Assembly (NCBI RefSeq): GCF_017810075.1
Contig: NZ_JADNYK010000002.1
Coordinates: forward strand, 372,001-436,000
DNA length: 64,000 bases
Origin: Pseudozobellia sp. WGM2
Lineage (GTDB): Bacteria; Bacteroidota; Bacteroidia; Flavobacteriales; Flavobacteriaceae
Direction of reading: 5' to 3'
Position numbers and translations under genes: made by a program. Within the stretch, counting starts at the first letter, position 1. Each line of letters opens with the position of its first letter. The notes beneath the pieces were generated by a model. That model saw only the letters and a list, made by a program, of their open reading frames with translations. It was not told the DNA's origin and did not search any database. This document shows, one piece after another, positions 9,155 to 18,623 of the stretch.

Positions 9155-9220
9155 ATTTCAAAAACGACTGAAATTTCAGTAAAAAGTGCTGAAAAATGTT
9201 TAATTTTCACCGATTTTCAG
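9155..9220. promoter_or_regulatory. Cluster of CTGAAA/TTTCAG half-sites upstream of fabH
   Basis: A perfect 14-bp palindrome ACTGAAATTTCAGT lies at 9167-9180. A further CTGAAAA (9189-9195) and TTTTCAG (9214-9220) form a second inverted pair, and ATTTCA at 9155 starts a looser one. They sit 40-105 bp before the fabH ATG, in a spot where an operator for fatty acid synthesis control would be expected. No regulator is known from this sequence. Confidence 0.4.
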
Positions 9221-9258
9221 GCATTTTGGAAGGTTTTTGATATCAAATCAACTTTAGA

Positions 9259-10254
9259 ATGAGTAAAATAACGGCAGCAATTACCGCTGTAGGGGGTTAC
9301 GTTCCCAACTTTGTACTGACCAACAAAATGTTGGAAGGTATGGTCGAGACCAATGATGAGTGGATCGTTTCTAGAACAGGTATTAAAGAAAGGCGTATTC
9401 TTAAACCAGAAGAAGGGGAAGGAACTTCTTATTTGGCAATAAAGGCGGCCGAAGACCTTATTCAAAAACGAAATATAGATCCTGAAGAAATCGATCTGGT
9501 AATTATTGCGACTGCCACACCTGATAGTATGGTGGCCTCGACCGCAGCATTTGTAGCGGCTGAGATTGGCGCCAAAAATGCCTTTGCCTACGACCTTTTA
9601 GCGGCTTGTTCCAGCTTTCTTTTCGGAATGTCGACCGCGGCCAGTTATATTCAATCTGGCAGATATAAAAAAGTACTATTGATCGGCGCAGATAAAATGT
9701 CGTCGATTATCGATTATACCGATAGAACGACCTGTATTATATTCGGTGATGGTGCCGGTGCAGCTTTATTTGAACCCAATGAAGAGGGTCTAGGGCTGCA
9801 AGATGAATATTTGAGAGCGGATGGTAACGGTAGAAAGTATCTCGGTATGGATGCTGGTGGATCCTTGATGCCCGCAACCGAAGAAACGGTCAAAAACCGC
9901 AAGCACTTTATTTACCAAGATGGTAGAACAGTGTTTAAATTTGCTGTTTCGAATATGGCCGATGTTGCCGAAAAAATTATGCAACGCAATAACTTAAAAG
10001 ATACCGATGTTACTTGGTTGGTGCCCCATCAAGCGAATAAACGAATTATTGATGCCACAGCTAATCGAATGGGTCTCGATAATTCAAAAGTTTTAATGAA
10101 TATACACCGTTACGGAAACACCACTTCTGGAACATTACCTCTATTGTTGGCAGATTTTGAAAGCCAACTTAAAAAAGGGGATAATTTAGTTTTCGCCGCT
10201 TTCGGCGGAGGCTTTACATGGGGTTCCATTTACCTTAAATGGGCCTATAATTAA
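9259..10254 (+). CDS. fabH: 3-oxoacyl-ACP synthase III (KAS III)
   Basis: A 331-residue thiolase-fold enzyme that condenses acetyl- or branched acyl-CoA with malonyl-ACP to start fatty acid synthesis. The catalytic triad is visible: Cys in LLAACSSFLFG (about 114), His in VPHQANKRI (about 255) and Asn in YGNTTSGT (about 285). The VSRTGIKERR block near residue 40 is also typical. It is 29 bp upstream of accB and leads a fabH-accB-accC unit that brings together malonyl-CoA supply and its first use. Confidence 0.95.
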   Translation: MSKITAAITAVGGYVPNFVLTNKMLEGMVETNDEWIVSRTGIKERRILKPEEGEGTSYLAIKAAEDLIQKRNIDPEEIDLVIIATATPDSMVASTAAFVAAEIGAKNAFAYDLLAACSSFLFGMSTAASYIQSGRYKKVLLIGADKMSSIIDYTDRTTCIIFGDGAGAALFEPNEEGLGLQDEYLRADGNGRKYLGMDAGGSLMPATEETVKNRKHFIYQDGRTVFKFAVSNMADVAEKIMQRNNLKDTDVTWLVPHQANKRIIDATANRMGLDNSKVLMNIHRYGNTTSGTLPLLLADFESQLKKGDNLVFAAFGGGFTWGSIYLKWAYN

Positions 10255-10283
10255 AAATCTGAATACTAAACAAACTCAAATTC

Positions 10284-10778
10284 ATGGATATAAAAGAGAT
10301 TCAAAGCCTTATTAGATTCGTAGCGAAATCTGGTGCCAGTGAGGTGAAATTGGAGATGGAAGATATCAAAATTACCATCAAAACAGGTTCTTCAGATTCC
10401 GGTCCGGAAACTACTTTCGTTCAACAAATACCTATGGCACAGGCGCCAATGGCTCAAGGTCCGGTTCAGGCAGCTGCTCCCGCCCCAGAGTCCACTTCGG
10501 GATCGACGCAAGAAACGAAAGGAGAAGAAGATTCGAAATACATTACCATCAAATCGCCGATTATCGGTACCTTCTATAGAAAGCCTTCGCCTGATAAAGA
10601 CGCTTTCGTCGAGGTAGGTACGAACATTGGTCAAGGTGATGTTTTATGTGTCATAGAGGCAATGAAACTTTTCAATGATATCGAATCTGAAGTTTCAGGT
10701 AAAATTGTGAAGATTTTGGTCGAAGATTCTTCACCGGTAGAATTTGACCAACCCTTATTTTTGGTAGACCCTTCATAG
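10284..10778 (+). CDS. accB: Acetyl-CoA carboxylase biotin carboxyl carrier protein
   Basis: A 164-residue BCCP: an N-terminal helical region, a flexible Ala/Pro/Gln linker (about 55-85) and a C-terminal biotinyl domain containing the biotinylation motif EAMKLFNDI (lysine near residue 131). It carries carboxybiotin between AccC and the carboxyltransferase. Located between fabH and accC. Confidence 0.95.
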   Translation: MDIKEIQSLIRFVAKSGASEVKLEMEDIKITIKTGSSDSGPETTFVQQIPMAQAPMAQGPVQAAAPAPESTSGSTQETKGEEDSKYITIKSPIIGTFYRKPSPDKDAFVEVGTNIGQGDVLCVIEAMKLFNDIESEVSGKIVKILVEDSSPVEFDQPLFLVDPS

Positions 10779-10865
10779 TTTAGAAACCCCAAATAACAAA
10801 ACCTGAATTCCAGTTTTATAATTTGGAGTTCGGCACTTGCAATTTGGCTTTTAATTTTAAAAGTT

Positions 10866-12218
10866 ATGTTCAAAAAAATACTGATTGCCAATAGGGGAGA
10901 GATAGCATTACGGGTAATTAGAACCTGTAAAGAAATGGGTATTAAGACCGTTGCCGTATACTCTAAGGCAGATGAAGAAAGTTTACATGTTCGTTTTGCA
11001 GATGAGGCAGTGTGCATAGGTCCGGCGCCCAGTAGTGAATCTTACCTAAAAATTCCAAATATTATTGCGGCGGCTGAGATTACTAATGCCGATGCGATTC
11101 ACCCAGGCTACGGTTTTCTCTCTGAAAACTCTAAGTTTTCAAAAATTTGTGCAGAGCACGATATCAAGTTCATTGGTGCTTCTGGTGAGCAGATAGATCG
11201 AATGGGCGATAAGGCTACCGCCAAAGAAACAATGCGTAAAGCTGGTGTACCCACCGTACCGGGTTCTGAAGGCTTGCTTAAAGACATTGATCACGCCAAG
11301 AAGGAGGCTAAAAAAATGGGTTACCCCGTTATGATCAAGGCAACCGCCGGTGGCGGTGGTAAAGGAATGCGCGCCGTATGGAAAGAAGAGCAAATGCAAG
11401 ACCTTTTCGAAAGCGCCGTACAAGAAGCTACCGCAGCCTTTGGCAATGGCGGCATGTATATGGAAAAGCTGATTGAAGAGCCAAGACATATTGAAATTCA
11501 AATCGTTGGGGATCAATATGGCAAAGCTTGTCACCTTTCTGAAAGAGATTGTTCCGTTCAGCGTCGTCACCAAAAATTAACAGAGGAAACACCTTCCCCT
11601 TTTATGACCGATAAACTTCGCGATGAAATGGGCAAGGCTGCGGTCAAAGCTGCAGAATTTATCAAATATGAAGGGGCGGGCACCATAGAATTTTTGGTCG
11701 ACAAACACCGAAATTTCTATTTTATGGAGATGAATACCCGTATTCAGGTAGAGCACCCTATAACTGAGCAGGTGATTGATTATGATTTAATTCGTGAGCA
11801 GATATTGGTAGCCGGTGGAGTGCCTATTTCAGGTAAAAACTATTTGCCGAAACTTCATTCTATTGAATGCCGTATCAATGCGGAAGACCCGTACAACAAC
11901 TTTAGACCTAGCCCTGGTAGAATAACCACTTTACATATGCCAGGTGGACATGGAATTCGTATGGATACCCATGTGTATAGTGGGTATAGCATACCCCCGA
12001 ACTATGATTCTATGATTGCTAAGTTGATTACCACCGCCCAAACAAGGGAAGAGGCTATCAACAAAATGAGGCGGGCATTAGACGAGTTTGTCATCGAAGG
12101 TATTAAAACAACTATTCCTTTCCATAGGCAGTTAATGGATCACCCTGATTATTTGGCCGGTAATTATACCACCAAGTTCATGGAAGATTTCAAGATGAAG
12201 CCCGAGAAAGAAGATTAA
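10866..12218 (+). CDS. accC: Acetyl-CoA carboxylase, biotin carboxylase subunit
   Basis: A 450-residue ATP-grasp enzyme that carboxylates biotin on AccB. Landmarks are [19 protein letters not shown] at the start, [10 protein letters not shown], the glycine-rich ATP loop [12 protein letters not shown] (about 160), [11 protein letters not shown] and [13 protein letters not shown]. Normal length. It ends the fabH-accB-accC unit and is followed by a strong terminator. Confidence 0.96.
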   Translation: MFKKILIANRGEIALRVIRTCKEMGIKTVAVYSKADEESLHVRFADEAVCIGPAPSSESYLKIPNIIAAAEITNADAIHPGYGFLSENSKFSKICAEHDIKFIGASGEQIDRMGDKATAKETMRKAGVPTVPGSEGLLKDIDHAKKEAKKMGYPVMIKATAGGGGKGMRAVWKEEQMQDLFESAVQEATAAFGNGGMYMEKLIEEPRHIEIQIVGDQYGKACHLSERDCSVQRRHQKLTEETPSPFMTDKLRDEMGKAAVKAAEFIKYEGAGTIEFLVDKHRNFYFMEMNTRIQVEHPITEQVIDYDLIREQILVAGGVPISGKNYLPKLHSIECRINAEDPYNNFRPSPGRITTLHMPGGHGIRMDTHVYSGYSIPPNYDSMIAKLITTAQTREEAINKMRRALDEFVIEGIKTTIPFHRQLMDHPDYLAGNYTTKFMEDFKMKPEKED

Positions 12219-12225
12219 GTAAAAG

Positions 12226-12250
12226 CCCCGAAAAAATTCGGGGTTTTTTT
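12226..12250 (+). terminator. Intrinsic terminator after accC
   Basis: Stem CCCCGAA (12226-12232) and TTCGGGG (12237-12243) with a 4-nt A loop and seven T to 12250. Confidence 0.88.
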
Positions 12251-12301
12251 ATGCTTTGACCTTAATTTTAAGGGTGTCTCAGAATTAAACACCAAAGTAC
12301 A

Positions 12302-13412
12302 GTGAACTTAAGCTATTGGGAATATAAAACTTGGCTCTCTAACATCGACTTTACTGTTGTCGGTAGTGGCATCGTAGGGCTCAATTGTGCGTTAAGGCTT
12401 CATGAGCGCTTTCCCAAAGCAAAAATTTTAATATTGGAAAAAGGGTTTCTACCTCAAGGCGCTAGCACAAAGAATGCGGGTTTTGCCTGTTTTGGTAGTA
12501 TTTCCGAGATTCTAGACGATTTACGCTCTCATTCCGAAGAACAAGTACAACAGTTGGTAAAAAAGCGATGGCAAGGCATTCAATTACTTCGAAAGAAACT
12601 GGGTGATTCGAACATCGATTTTCAACGACTGGGCGGGCATGAAATATTTCTTGACAAAGACGGTTCGCTTTATAATGAATGCCTAGAGAAACTTGAGTCG
12701 GTCAATGAACTTTTGCAACCTATTTTCCAAGGGAAACCATTTTTTGAAAAGAAAAACATCTTTAATTTTAATAAGGTTAAAGACTATTATATCAGCCATA
12801 AGTTTGAGGGGCAAGTTCATACCGGTAAAATGATGCATGCCTTGCTGCACAGGGTTCAAAAAAATAAAGCAATTCTTCTAAATGCGGTAGAGGTAGAAGA
12901 GTTCATCGAAAATGAAACAAACATTACGGTCAAAACGAATCTGTTTGAATTCAAAACAAAGAAACTTATTGTCGCTACAAATGGATTTGCTGCAAACCTC
13001 TTGAACGAATCTATAAAACCTGCTAGAGCACAGGTGCTATTGACCAAACCGATAGAAAACCTTATGGTAGCGGGTACATTTCACTTCGAAAGGGGCTATT
13101 ATTATTTTAGAAACATTGATAATCGCATACTTATTGGCGGGGGCAGAAACTTAGATTTTAAAGCTGAAGAAACCATTGAATTCGGTGTGTCCGAATTGGT
13201 TCAAAACCGTCTTGAATGTTTGCTAAGAGATATAACTACCTAATATTCCCTTTGAGATAGAAAGTCGGTGGAGCGGTATTATGGGTATGGGCCAACAGAA
13301 ACGACCGATTGTTAAACAGCTTTCGAACAATGTTTATTGCGGCGTGAGATTGGGCGGCATGGGCATAGCTATAGGTGGCCTAGTTGGTAAGGAAGTGGCA
13401 GATTTAGTTTAG
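12302..13412 (+). pseudogene. FAD-dependent amine/amino-acid oxidase, interrupted by a frameshift
   Basis: The first frame (12302-13243, GTG start) encodes a DAO/glycine-oxidase-like flavoprotein: VVGSGIVGLNCALRL is the Rossmann FAD motif near residue 19, and STKNAGFACFG and GGHEIF follow as in DadA relatives. It stops at a TAA at 13241-13243. The next frame, from about 13236 to the TAG at 13410-13412, carries exactly the missing C-terminus: LPNIPFEIESRWSGIMGMG and then CGVRLGGMGIAIGGLVG, the FAD-binding end of the family. Joined, the protein would be about 370 residues, normal for the group. One extra base or two missing bases near 13235-13243 explain it. Either a young pseudogene or a sequencing error; the intact reading of both halves favours a recent event. 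Confidence 0.8.
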
Positions 13413-13493
13413 GTCTGGGGTAATTGGGTTCAACGTTGTTTGTCTGATTGATTATCGCTATTTTAATCCAATCAAAACTCCAACTTAAACTTA

Positions 13494-15218
13494 ATGTCAG
13501 AAAAGAAAAAACTACGTAGCTCAGAATGGTTCAACAGTGACAATAAGAAAATGAATTTTGTACACCGTTCATGGTTGCGAAATCAGGGGTATCCAGATGA
13601 TTATTTTGAAGGAAAGCCGGTCATTGGAATTTGTAATACATGGTCTGATTTAACACCTTGCAACGGACACTTACGGCAATTTGCGGAAGTAGTTAAGAGA
13701 GGAATTTTGGAGGCAGGTGGCTTTCCTATGGAATTTCCGGTGATGAGTTTGGGTGAAACTATTATGAAGCCCACTACCATGCTTTTTAGAAATTTGGCCA
13801 GTATGGATACCGAAGAGTCCATTAGAGCCAATCCCTTGGATGGTATTGTTCTTTTAACAGGCTGTGATAAAACCACCCCGTCTACGTTGATGGGGGCATG
13901 CAGTGTAGATTTACCTACCATTGTTGTTCCGGGAGGCCCTATGTTGAGTGGTCGCTTTAGAGGAGAGAAAATAGGTTCTGGATCTATGAACTGGATGGTA
14001 AAGGAAAAGCAGAGCAATGAAGCCTTTACAGATGCGGATTTTCGGGAGGCGGAGGTTTGCCTGGCCCGGAGTATCGGTCATTGCAACACCATGGGAACGG
14101 CCTCAACAATGGCCACTATGGTGGAAGCCTTAGGACTAACATTGCCCGGATTCTCTTCCATACCGGCTGCTGATTCAAGAAAAAAAATGTACGCACAGCT
14201 TTCCGGTAGACGTATTGTAGAAATGGTCAAGGAAGATTTAACCTTATCAAAAATACTTACTAGAAAAGCATTTGAAAACGCTATAGTTACCAACTCCGGG
14301 GTTGGCGGTTCTACCAATCTCATTATTCATTTAACGGCCATAGCGGGCCGTATGGGCGTAGATTTAAAGTTGGAGGACTTCGATATACATGGTAGCAAGA
14401 TACCGTTGCTGGTCAACCTAAAACCGTCCGGTAAATACTTAATGGAAGATTTCTACTATGCAGGAGGTCTGCCTGTGGTATTAAAGAATTTAATGCCCTT
14501 GCTACATAAGGATGTTATTACCGTAAATGGCACCACAATGGCTGAAAATTATAAAGATGCCATATGCTATGAAGAGGATGTGATACGCACCTTGGATGAT
14601 CCCTTAAAGAACGAAGCAGGTATTGCAGTCTTAAAAGGAAATCTATGCGAAAATGGCTCCGTTATTAAACCCTCCGCAGCATCATTGCATTTAATGAAGC
14701 ATAGAGGCAAGGCAGTCGTATTTGAAACGATGGAAGACTATCACAGCCGCATCGATGACCCCGACCTTGATATCGACAAAGATAGCGTGATAGTTTTAAA
14801 GGGTGTGGGCCCCAAAGGTTACCCGGGAATGCCAGAAGTAGGTAATGTAGATTTACCGGAGAAACTTATTAGGCAGGGCGTAAAAGATATGGTACGAATT
14901 TCTGACGGCCGAATGAGTGGTACAGCAGGGGGTACAGTGGTCTTACATGTATCGCCCGAATCAACCGTTGGTGGCACTTTAGCCTTGGTGGAAAACGGTG
15001 ATATGATTGAGCTTGACGTTGAGAATAGAAAACTTCATTTAGATGTTTCCGATGAAGAACTTGTCAGGCGTAAAAAAGTCTGGGTCGCTCCTGAGCCTAT
15101 GGCAAAGCGGGGCTATGTAAAACTCTATATCGACCATGTCGAACAAGCCGATAAAGGCGCCGATTTAGATTTTTTGGTAGGAGGTTCGGGCTCTAAAGTG
15201 GAACGTGATTCACATTAA
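13494..15218 (+). CDS. IlvD/Edd family dehydratase, probably sugar-acid type
   Basis: A 574-residue dehydratase of the IlvD/Edd superfamily. The cluster cysteines are visible in GICNTWSDLTPCN (about 50), LTGCDKTTPSTLMGA (about 125) and GHCNTMGTASTMA (about 200), with the C-terminal SDGRMSGTAGG block. The start FVHRSWLRNQGYPDD resembles [2Fe-2S] L-arabinonate/D-xylonate dehydratases more than biosynthetic dihydroxy-acid dehydratase, and no other ilv gene is adjacent, so a sugar-acid substrate is the better guess. The Gre-like frame overlaps its 3' end. Confidence 0.8.
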   Translation: MSEKKKLRSSEWFNSDNKKMNFVHRSWLRNQGYPDDYFEGKPVIGICNTWSDLTPCNGHLRQFAEVVKRGILEAGGFPMEFPVMSLGETIMKPTTMLFRNLASMDTEESIRANPLDGIVLLTGCDKTTPSTLMGACSVDLPTIVVPGGPMLSGRFRGEKIGSGSMNWMVKEKQSNEAFTDADFREAEVCLARSIGHCNTMGTASTMATMVEALGLTLPGFSSIPAADSRKKMYAQLSGRRIVEMVKEDLTLSKILTRKAFENAIVTNSGVGGSTNLIIHLTAIAGRMGVDLKLEDFDIHGSKIPLLVNLKPSGKYLMEDFYYAGGLPVVLKNLMPLLHKDVITVNGTTMAENYKDAICYEEDVIRTLDDPLKNEAGIAVLKGNLCENGSVIKPSAASLHLMKHRGKAVVFETMEDYHSRIDDPDLDIDKDSVIVLKGVGPKGYPGMPEVGNVDLPEKLIRQGVKDMVRISDGRMSGTAGGTVVLHVSPESTVGGTLALVENGDMIELDVENRKLHLDVSDEELVRRKKVWVAPEPMAKRGYVKLYIDHVEQADKGADLDFLVGGSGSKVERDSH

Positions 15219-15675
15219 GAGAGCATTGATAGATAAAAACGATTTAATTGGTTACTGCCATAAATTTGTAGCGAATCGAATGGTTCGAATACAAGATAAT
15301 ATTTCTGGGGTTCAAGAGTCTTTACAAAGCGAGACCAAGAGCTCCGCAGGCGACAAACATGAAACGGGTCGGGCCATGCTTCAACTCGAAAGGGAAAAGC
15401 TAGGCCAACAATTGATGGAGGCAGAAAAGATGAAAGCAGTCTTGAATAAGGTCAATATCGATAATGAATCAACTTCGGTGGCATTGGGTAGTTTAGTGAA
15501 AACTTCTAAGACCTTTTATTTTATAGCGATATCGGCTGGAGAGTTTAAGGTTGGGGAAGATGCGGTATTCTGTATTTCCGTTGGTACACCAATAGGTCGT
15601 TTATTGTTAGGTAAATCAGTTGGTGACAGCATTTTGTTCAATGAAAACCAATTCGAAATACTTTCGATCAAGTAA
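15205..15675 (+). CDS. GreA/GreB C-terminal-domain-like protein
   Basis: A 156-residue protein with an N-terminal helical half (about 1-85, consistent with an antiparallel coiled coil) and a C-terminal beta domain (FYFIAISAGEF, VGTPIGRLLLGKSVGDSI) that matches the FKBP-like C-terminal domain of Gre transcription factors. The GKSVGD turn is the family mark. Its role could be RNA-polymerase binding, but the acidic coiled-coil tip of true Gre factors cannot be confirmed. Relatives in flavobacteria are often misnamed 3-oxoacyl-ACP synthase. The start is uncertain: GTG at 15205 overlaps the dehydratase by 14 bp, TTG at 15226 follows it. Confidence 0.7.
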   Translation: MIHIKRALIDKNDLIGYCHKFVANRMVRIQDNISGVQESLQSETKSSAGDKHETGRAMLQLEREKLGQQLMEAEKMKAVLNKVNIDNESTSVALGSLVKTSKTFYFIAISAGEFKVGEDAVFCISVGTPIGRLLLGKSVGDSILFNENQFEILSIK

Positions 15676-15692
15676 ATCTGGCAGAAGAGGGT

Positions 15693-16079
15693 CTACACCG
15701 TACCCATACCTTTCATTGAGATAAGAGTCGCAGACCAAACAATTACCGACGATAGAAAGATTCCTATGGTATTGGCCCAAAAAGCTTTTTTACGCTCTAT
15801 CTTGAACAGATAAGTGGCAATGCTACCTGCATATACTCCGGTACCGGGCAACGGGATCATAACAAACAGTATGAGGCCCCAAAAACCGAATTTTTTAATT
15901 TTTTCACCACTACCGGTCTTAGCTCTACGTGCCACATATATTGCCGACTTTTTATAGAAAAACCAACGTAAGAAATATTTGTTGATTTTATCTAGAAAAA
16001 AAAGCATCATCGGAAATACGAGAACATTGGCCAAAAAACAGCCAATGAACACCAAGTAGATATTGATGCCATTTAGCAT
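15693..16079 (-). CDS. Small multidrug export protein family (COG2426-like), start missing
   Basis: A 128-residue frame from the first ATG encodes three to four hydrophobic helices with GLILFVMIPLPGTGVYAGSIATYL, the hallmark of the COG2426 putative small multidrug exporters. The same frame stays open upstream to 16166 and reads a plausible missing N-terminus (DIIDFIIAILWSLSPFGEAKAGIPYG), which contains the family's P-x-GE-x-x-x-GIP element. No ATG, GTG or TTG occurs in that extension before an in-frame TAA at 16167-16169. Either a rare start codon (ATA or ATC near 16149-16154) is used or the start was lost. Function as a transporter is inferred from family only. Confidence 0.65.
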   Translation of the reverse strand: MLNGINIYLVFIGCFLANVLVFPMMLFFLDKINKYFLRWFFYKKSAIYVARRAKTGSGEKIKKFGFWGLILFVMIPLPGTGVYAGSIATYLFKIERKKAFWANTIGIFLSSVIVWSATLISMKGMGTV

Positions 16080-16166
16080 TCCATAGGGAATACCGGCCTT
16101 GGCTTCCCCAAAAGGGGATAAACTCCAGAGTATAGCGATTATGAAATCTATGATATCAGTATAATT
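16080..16166 (-). other. Upstream in-frame extension of the COG2426-like gene
   Basis: Open codons directly upstream of the annotated ATG, with coding character matching the family N-terminus but without a standard start codon. The rest of the gap to 16357 shows no other gene. Confidence 0.45.
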
Positions 16167-16357
16167 TTAAGGAAAGGCAAAACTACTATTCTCCACCAAT
16201 ATCAAATCATAAAAAATGATTAAAGTATGTTTTATTCCGTTAATAAGCTTTTAAGGGGCGTTGAGCCCATAATTTGGAACAATGTGTTCGAACACAATAT
16301 TATTGGAATCAATGAGTTTTAGTAGAGCAATTCGTTTTACCCCCAAATCGAAGAACT

Positions 16358-16510
16358 ATGAAAACATTTTTTATTAAATTATCCCTATTAATAGCTGTTT
16401 TAATGACAGCCCTTTCCTGTAGTGTAGAGTCTGAACTTGAAGATATGGCCGATGAAATAGAAAGAGGAAACAATGCACAGATCACTTCTGAGATGGTAAC
16501 AAACAAATAG
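16358..16510 (+). CDS. 50-residue lipoprotein
   Basis: A short frame starting MKTFFIKLSLLIAVLMTA and continuing LSCSVESELED. It has a basic start, a hydrophobic core and a lipobox (TALSC, Cys21), then a short acidic mature part of about 30 residues ending at TAG 16508-16510. Such entericidin-sized lipoproteins are easily missed by gene finders. Function unknown; it lies upstream of the PAS gene on the same strand. An antisense frame at 16309-16506 is its shadow. Confidence 0.6.
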   Translation: MKTFFIKLSLLIAVLMTALSCSVESELEDMADEIERGNNAQITSEMVTNK

Positions 16511-16637
16511 TTTGTTATAAAAAATCAGAACGATTACTGAAGAGGCGAAGGTAGTTTTATGTCGTTTCTATATAGCTTGATATTTGTGCGTAGTCATGGG
16601 ATTTTGTACTATTGGCGTGAACATTTATTGTTTTCAG

Positions 16638-17159
16638 ATGAGCGAAATGAAAATTTATGACAAGGCTGCGGAGCGATTTTATCATTCTAAGCCATTAAAT
16701 TGTTTTCCTTTACTGTCACACGATTTTAGCTGCAACTATTTTGATGCTTTCTGTGAACATTTTCACGATTCTAGAGGGTTAAAGCAATTATCTAAAGCAA
16801 ATAATTGGGATGGTTTTACTGAAGGAAATAAAAGTTCTTTCAAAGAGAATATCGTAGTTATTGTGACCGATATGAATTTAAAGATTGTTTATGCCAGTTC
16901 TAATATTAGAGATTTAACAGGATATAAGAAAAATGAGGTCATCGGGCGCAAACCTTCAATGTTTCAAGGCTCGGAGACGAGTAAAACTGTAAAAGAACGT
17001 ATTAGAGCGGCGGTAGGGCAAGGGCTTTCGTTTGAAGAAACGTTAATTAATTATAAGAAAAACGGCTTACCCTATATTTGTAATATAGAGGGCAAGCCGT
17101 TGTTTGATAAAAAAGGCGAACTTGTAAATTTCATCGCCTATGAAAAAGCTGTTGCCTAG
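16638..17159 (+). CDS. Single-PAS protein, LOV-like without the photoactive cysteine
   Basis: The frame opens at 16584, but ATGs at 16638 and 16647 give a more natural start (MSEMKIYDKAAERF). After about 70 residues of unassigned sequence comes one PAS domain (about residues 75-170): VVIVTDMNLKIVYASSNIRDLTGY, then NEVIGRKPSMFQG, then LINYKKNGLPYICNIEGKPLFD. The order closely follows LOV domains, where the second block is normally GRNCRFLQG; here N-C is replaced by K-P, so the flavin-reactive cysteine is absent. There is no kinase, cyclase or DNA-binding output domain, so it probably works by protein-protein contact. Convergent with pyk. Confidence 0.75.
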   Translation: MSEMKIYDKAAERFYHSKPLNCFPLLSHDFSCNYFDAFCEHFHDSRGLKQLSKANNWDGFTEGNKSSFKENIVVIVTDMNLKIVYASSNIRDLTGYKKNEVIGRKPSMFQGSETSKTVKERIRAAVGQGLSFEETLINYKKNGLPYICNIEGKPLFDKKGELVNFIAYEKAVA

Positions 17160-17170
17160 CCTTTTAGATG

Positions 17171-18619
17171 CTAGCTGTCAAAATTACAACTTTCTATTTC
17201 TGTTACCCTAAGCGTATTGACCATACCCTTTTCTCTGATTGGCATTGCCGCAAGACTAATGAGCATATCCCCTTCCTCTAACAGACCTTTCTTACAAGCA
17301 ATCTGATTTACATCGTCGATGGTTTCATCAGTGGTTACATACCTGTCATAATAAAAAGCCCTAACGCCCCATAAAAGGTTTAACTGAGTTAAAATACGCT
17401 TGTTGTCAGTAAACACTAAGATATGTGCGCTTGGCCGCCAAGCTGAAATTTGAAAGGCTGTATAGCCACTATTTGTGAGTGTTGAAATTGCCTTTGCCTT
17501 TATTTCATTGGCCATTGTAGCCGCGTGATAACATATAGATTTTGTTATATACCGCTTGGTACGAATGTGTGGAGGGTCATGTGGTACCTGAATGAGTTCA
17601 GAGCTCTCAACACTTTCAAGAATACTTGTCATCTTATTGATTACCTGAACAGGATAATTTCCAACTGAAGTCTCTCCAGAAAGCATTACCGCATCTGCAC
17701 CATCCATTACAGAGTTGGCCACATCATTTACCTCAGCTCTCGTAGGAGTGAGGCTCGTAATCATGGTCTCCATCATTTGGGTAGCAATAATCACGGGTAT
17801 ACGGGCTTTCTTGGCACGTAAAACAAGTTGTTTTTGAATTAACGGAACCTCTTGCGCAGGAACTTCAACACCAAGGTCACCACGTGCAACCATAAGTCCG
17901 TCACAATAGGCAACGATCTTATCGATATTTTCTACCGCTTCCGGCTTTTCGATTTTGGCAATTATCGGAATTTTTACTTCCGAGTGCTCTTTGATCAAGT
18001 TTTGCAGGTCAATTAAATCTTGGCTAAAACGAACGAACGAAAGAGCGATCCAATCCACATCTTGAGAAATGGCGAAGATGGCATCATTAACATCTTTTTC
18101 CGTAAGGGCAGGCAAAGAAATATTGGTGTTGGGTAAGTTTACCCCCTTTTTAGACTTTAGAGGGCCACCTTGAATAACCTCCGCCTTAACTTCATTCTCA
18201 CCGTTCGTAGTTACGACTTGGAACATGAGTTTTCCATCATCTAAAAGTATAAGTTCACCGGCCTTTACATCTCTAGGAAAAGCTTCATAGTTCATATACA
18301 CCTTCTCTTTGGTGCCCTCAAATGGTTTTCCGGTCACGAACGTTATCTCATCACCAGGTTCAACTACTACTTCACCGGCCATAACCCCAACTCTGAGTTT
18401 TGGACCCTGTAAATCGGCTAGTATTGATGTATATGAACCTAATTCTTCATTAAGTTCACGAATCATATTTATTCGCTCGGTAACGTCATCGTAATTGGCA
18501 TGTGAAAAATTTATGCGAAAGACATCTACCCCAGCTTCGATCATGTCTCTTAATACCTCTTTTTTGCTAGTAGCCGGCCCAAGGGTGGCAACTATTTTTG
18601 TCTTCTTTTTGCTAGACAT
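17171..18619 (-). CDS. pyk: Pyruvate kinase
   Basis: A 482-residue enzyme converting phosphoenolpyruvate and ADP to pyruvate and ATP. Family marks are KKTKIVATLGPAT, DVFRINFSHA, ADLQGPKLRVG, the IPIIAKIEKPEAVENID active-site block, ARGDLGVEVP and VANSVMDGADAVMLSGET. Normal length. It is 4 bp downstream of the IPExxxVDY gene, an arrangement typical of Flavobacteriia. Confidence 0.97.
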   Translation of the reverse strand: MSSKKKTKIVATLGPATSKKEVLRDMIEAGVDVFRINFSHANYDDVTERINMIRELNEELGSYTSILADLQGPKLRVGVMAGEVVVEPGDEITFVTGKPFEGTKEKVYMNYEAFPRDVKAGELILLDDGKLMFQVVTTNGENEVKAEVIQGGPLKSKKGVNLPNTNISLPALTEKDVNDAIFAISQDVDWIALSFVRFSQDLIDLQNLIKEHSEVKIPIIAKIEKPEAVENIDKIVAYCDGLMVARGDLGVEVPAQEVPLIQKQLVLRAKKARIPVIIATQMMETMITSLTPTRAEVNDVANSVMDGADAVMLSGETSVGNYPVQVINKMTSILESVESSELIQVPHDPPHIRTKRYITKSICYHAATMANEIKAKAISTLTNSGYTAFQISAWRPSAHILVFTDNKRILTQLNLLWGVRAFYYDRYVTTDETIDDVNQIACKKGLLEEGDMLISLAAMPIREKGMVNTLRVTEIESCNFDS

Positions 18620-18623
18620 TGAT

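Noticed and set aside
16309-16506. 65-codon minus-strand frame
   Set aside because: Antisense shadow of the 50-residue lipoprotein, which has a much better signal peptide.
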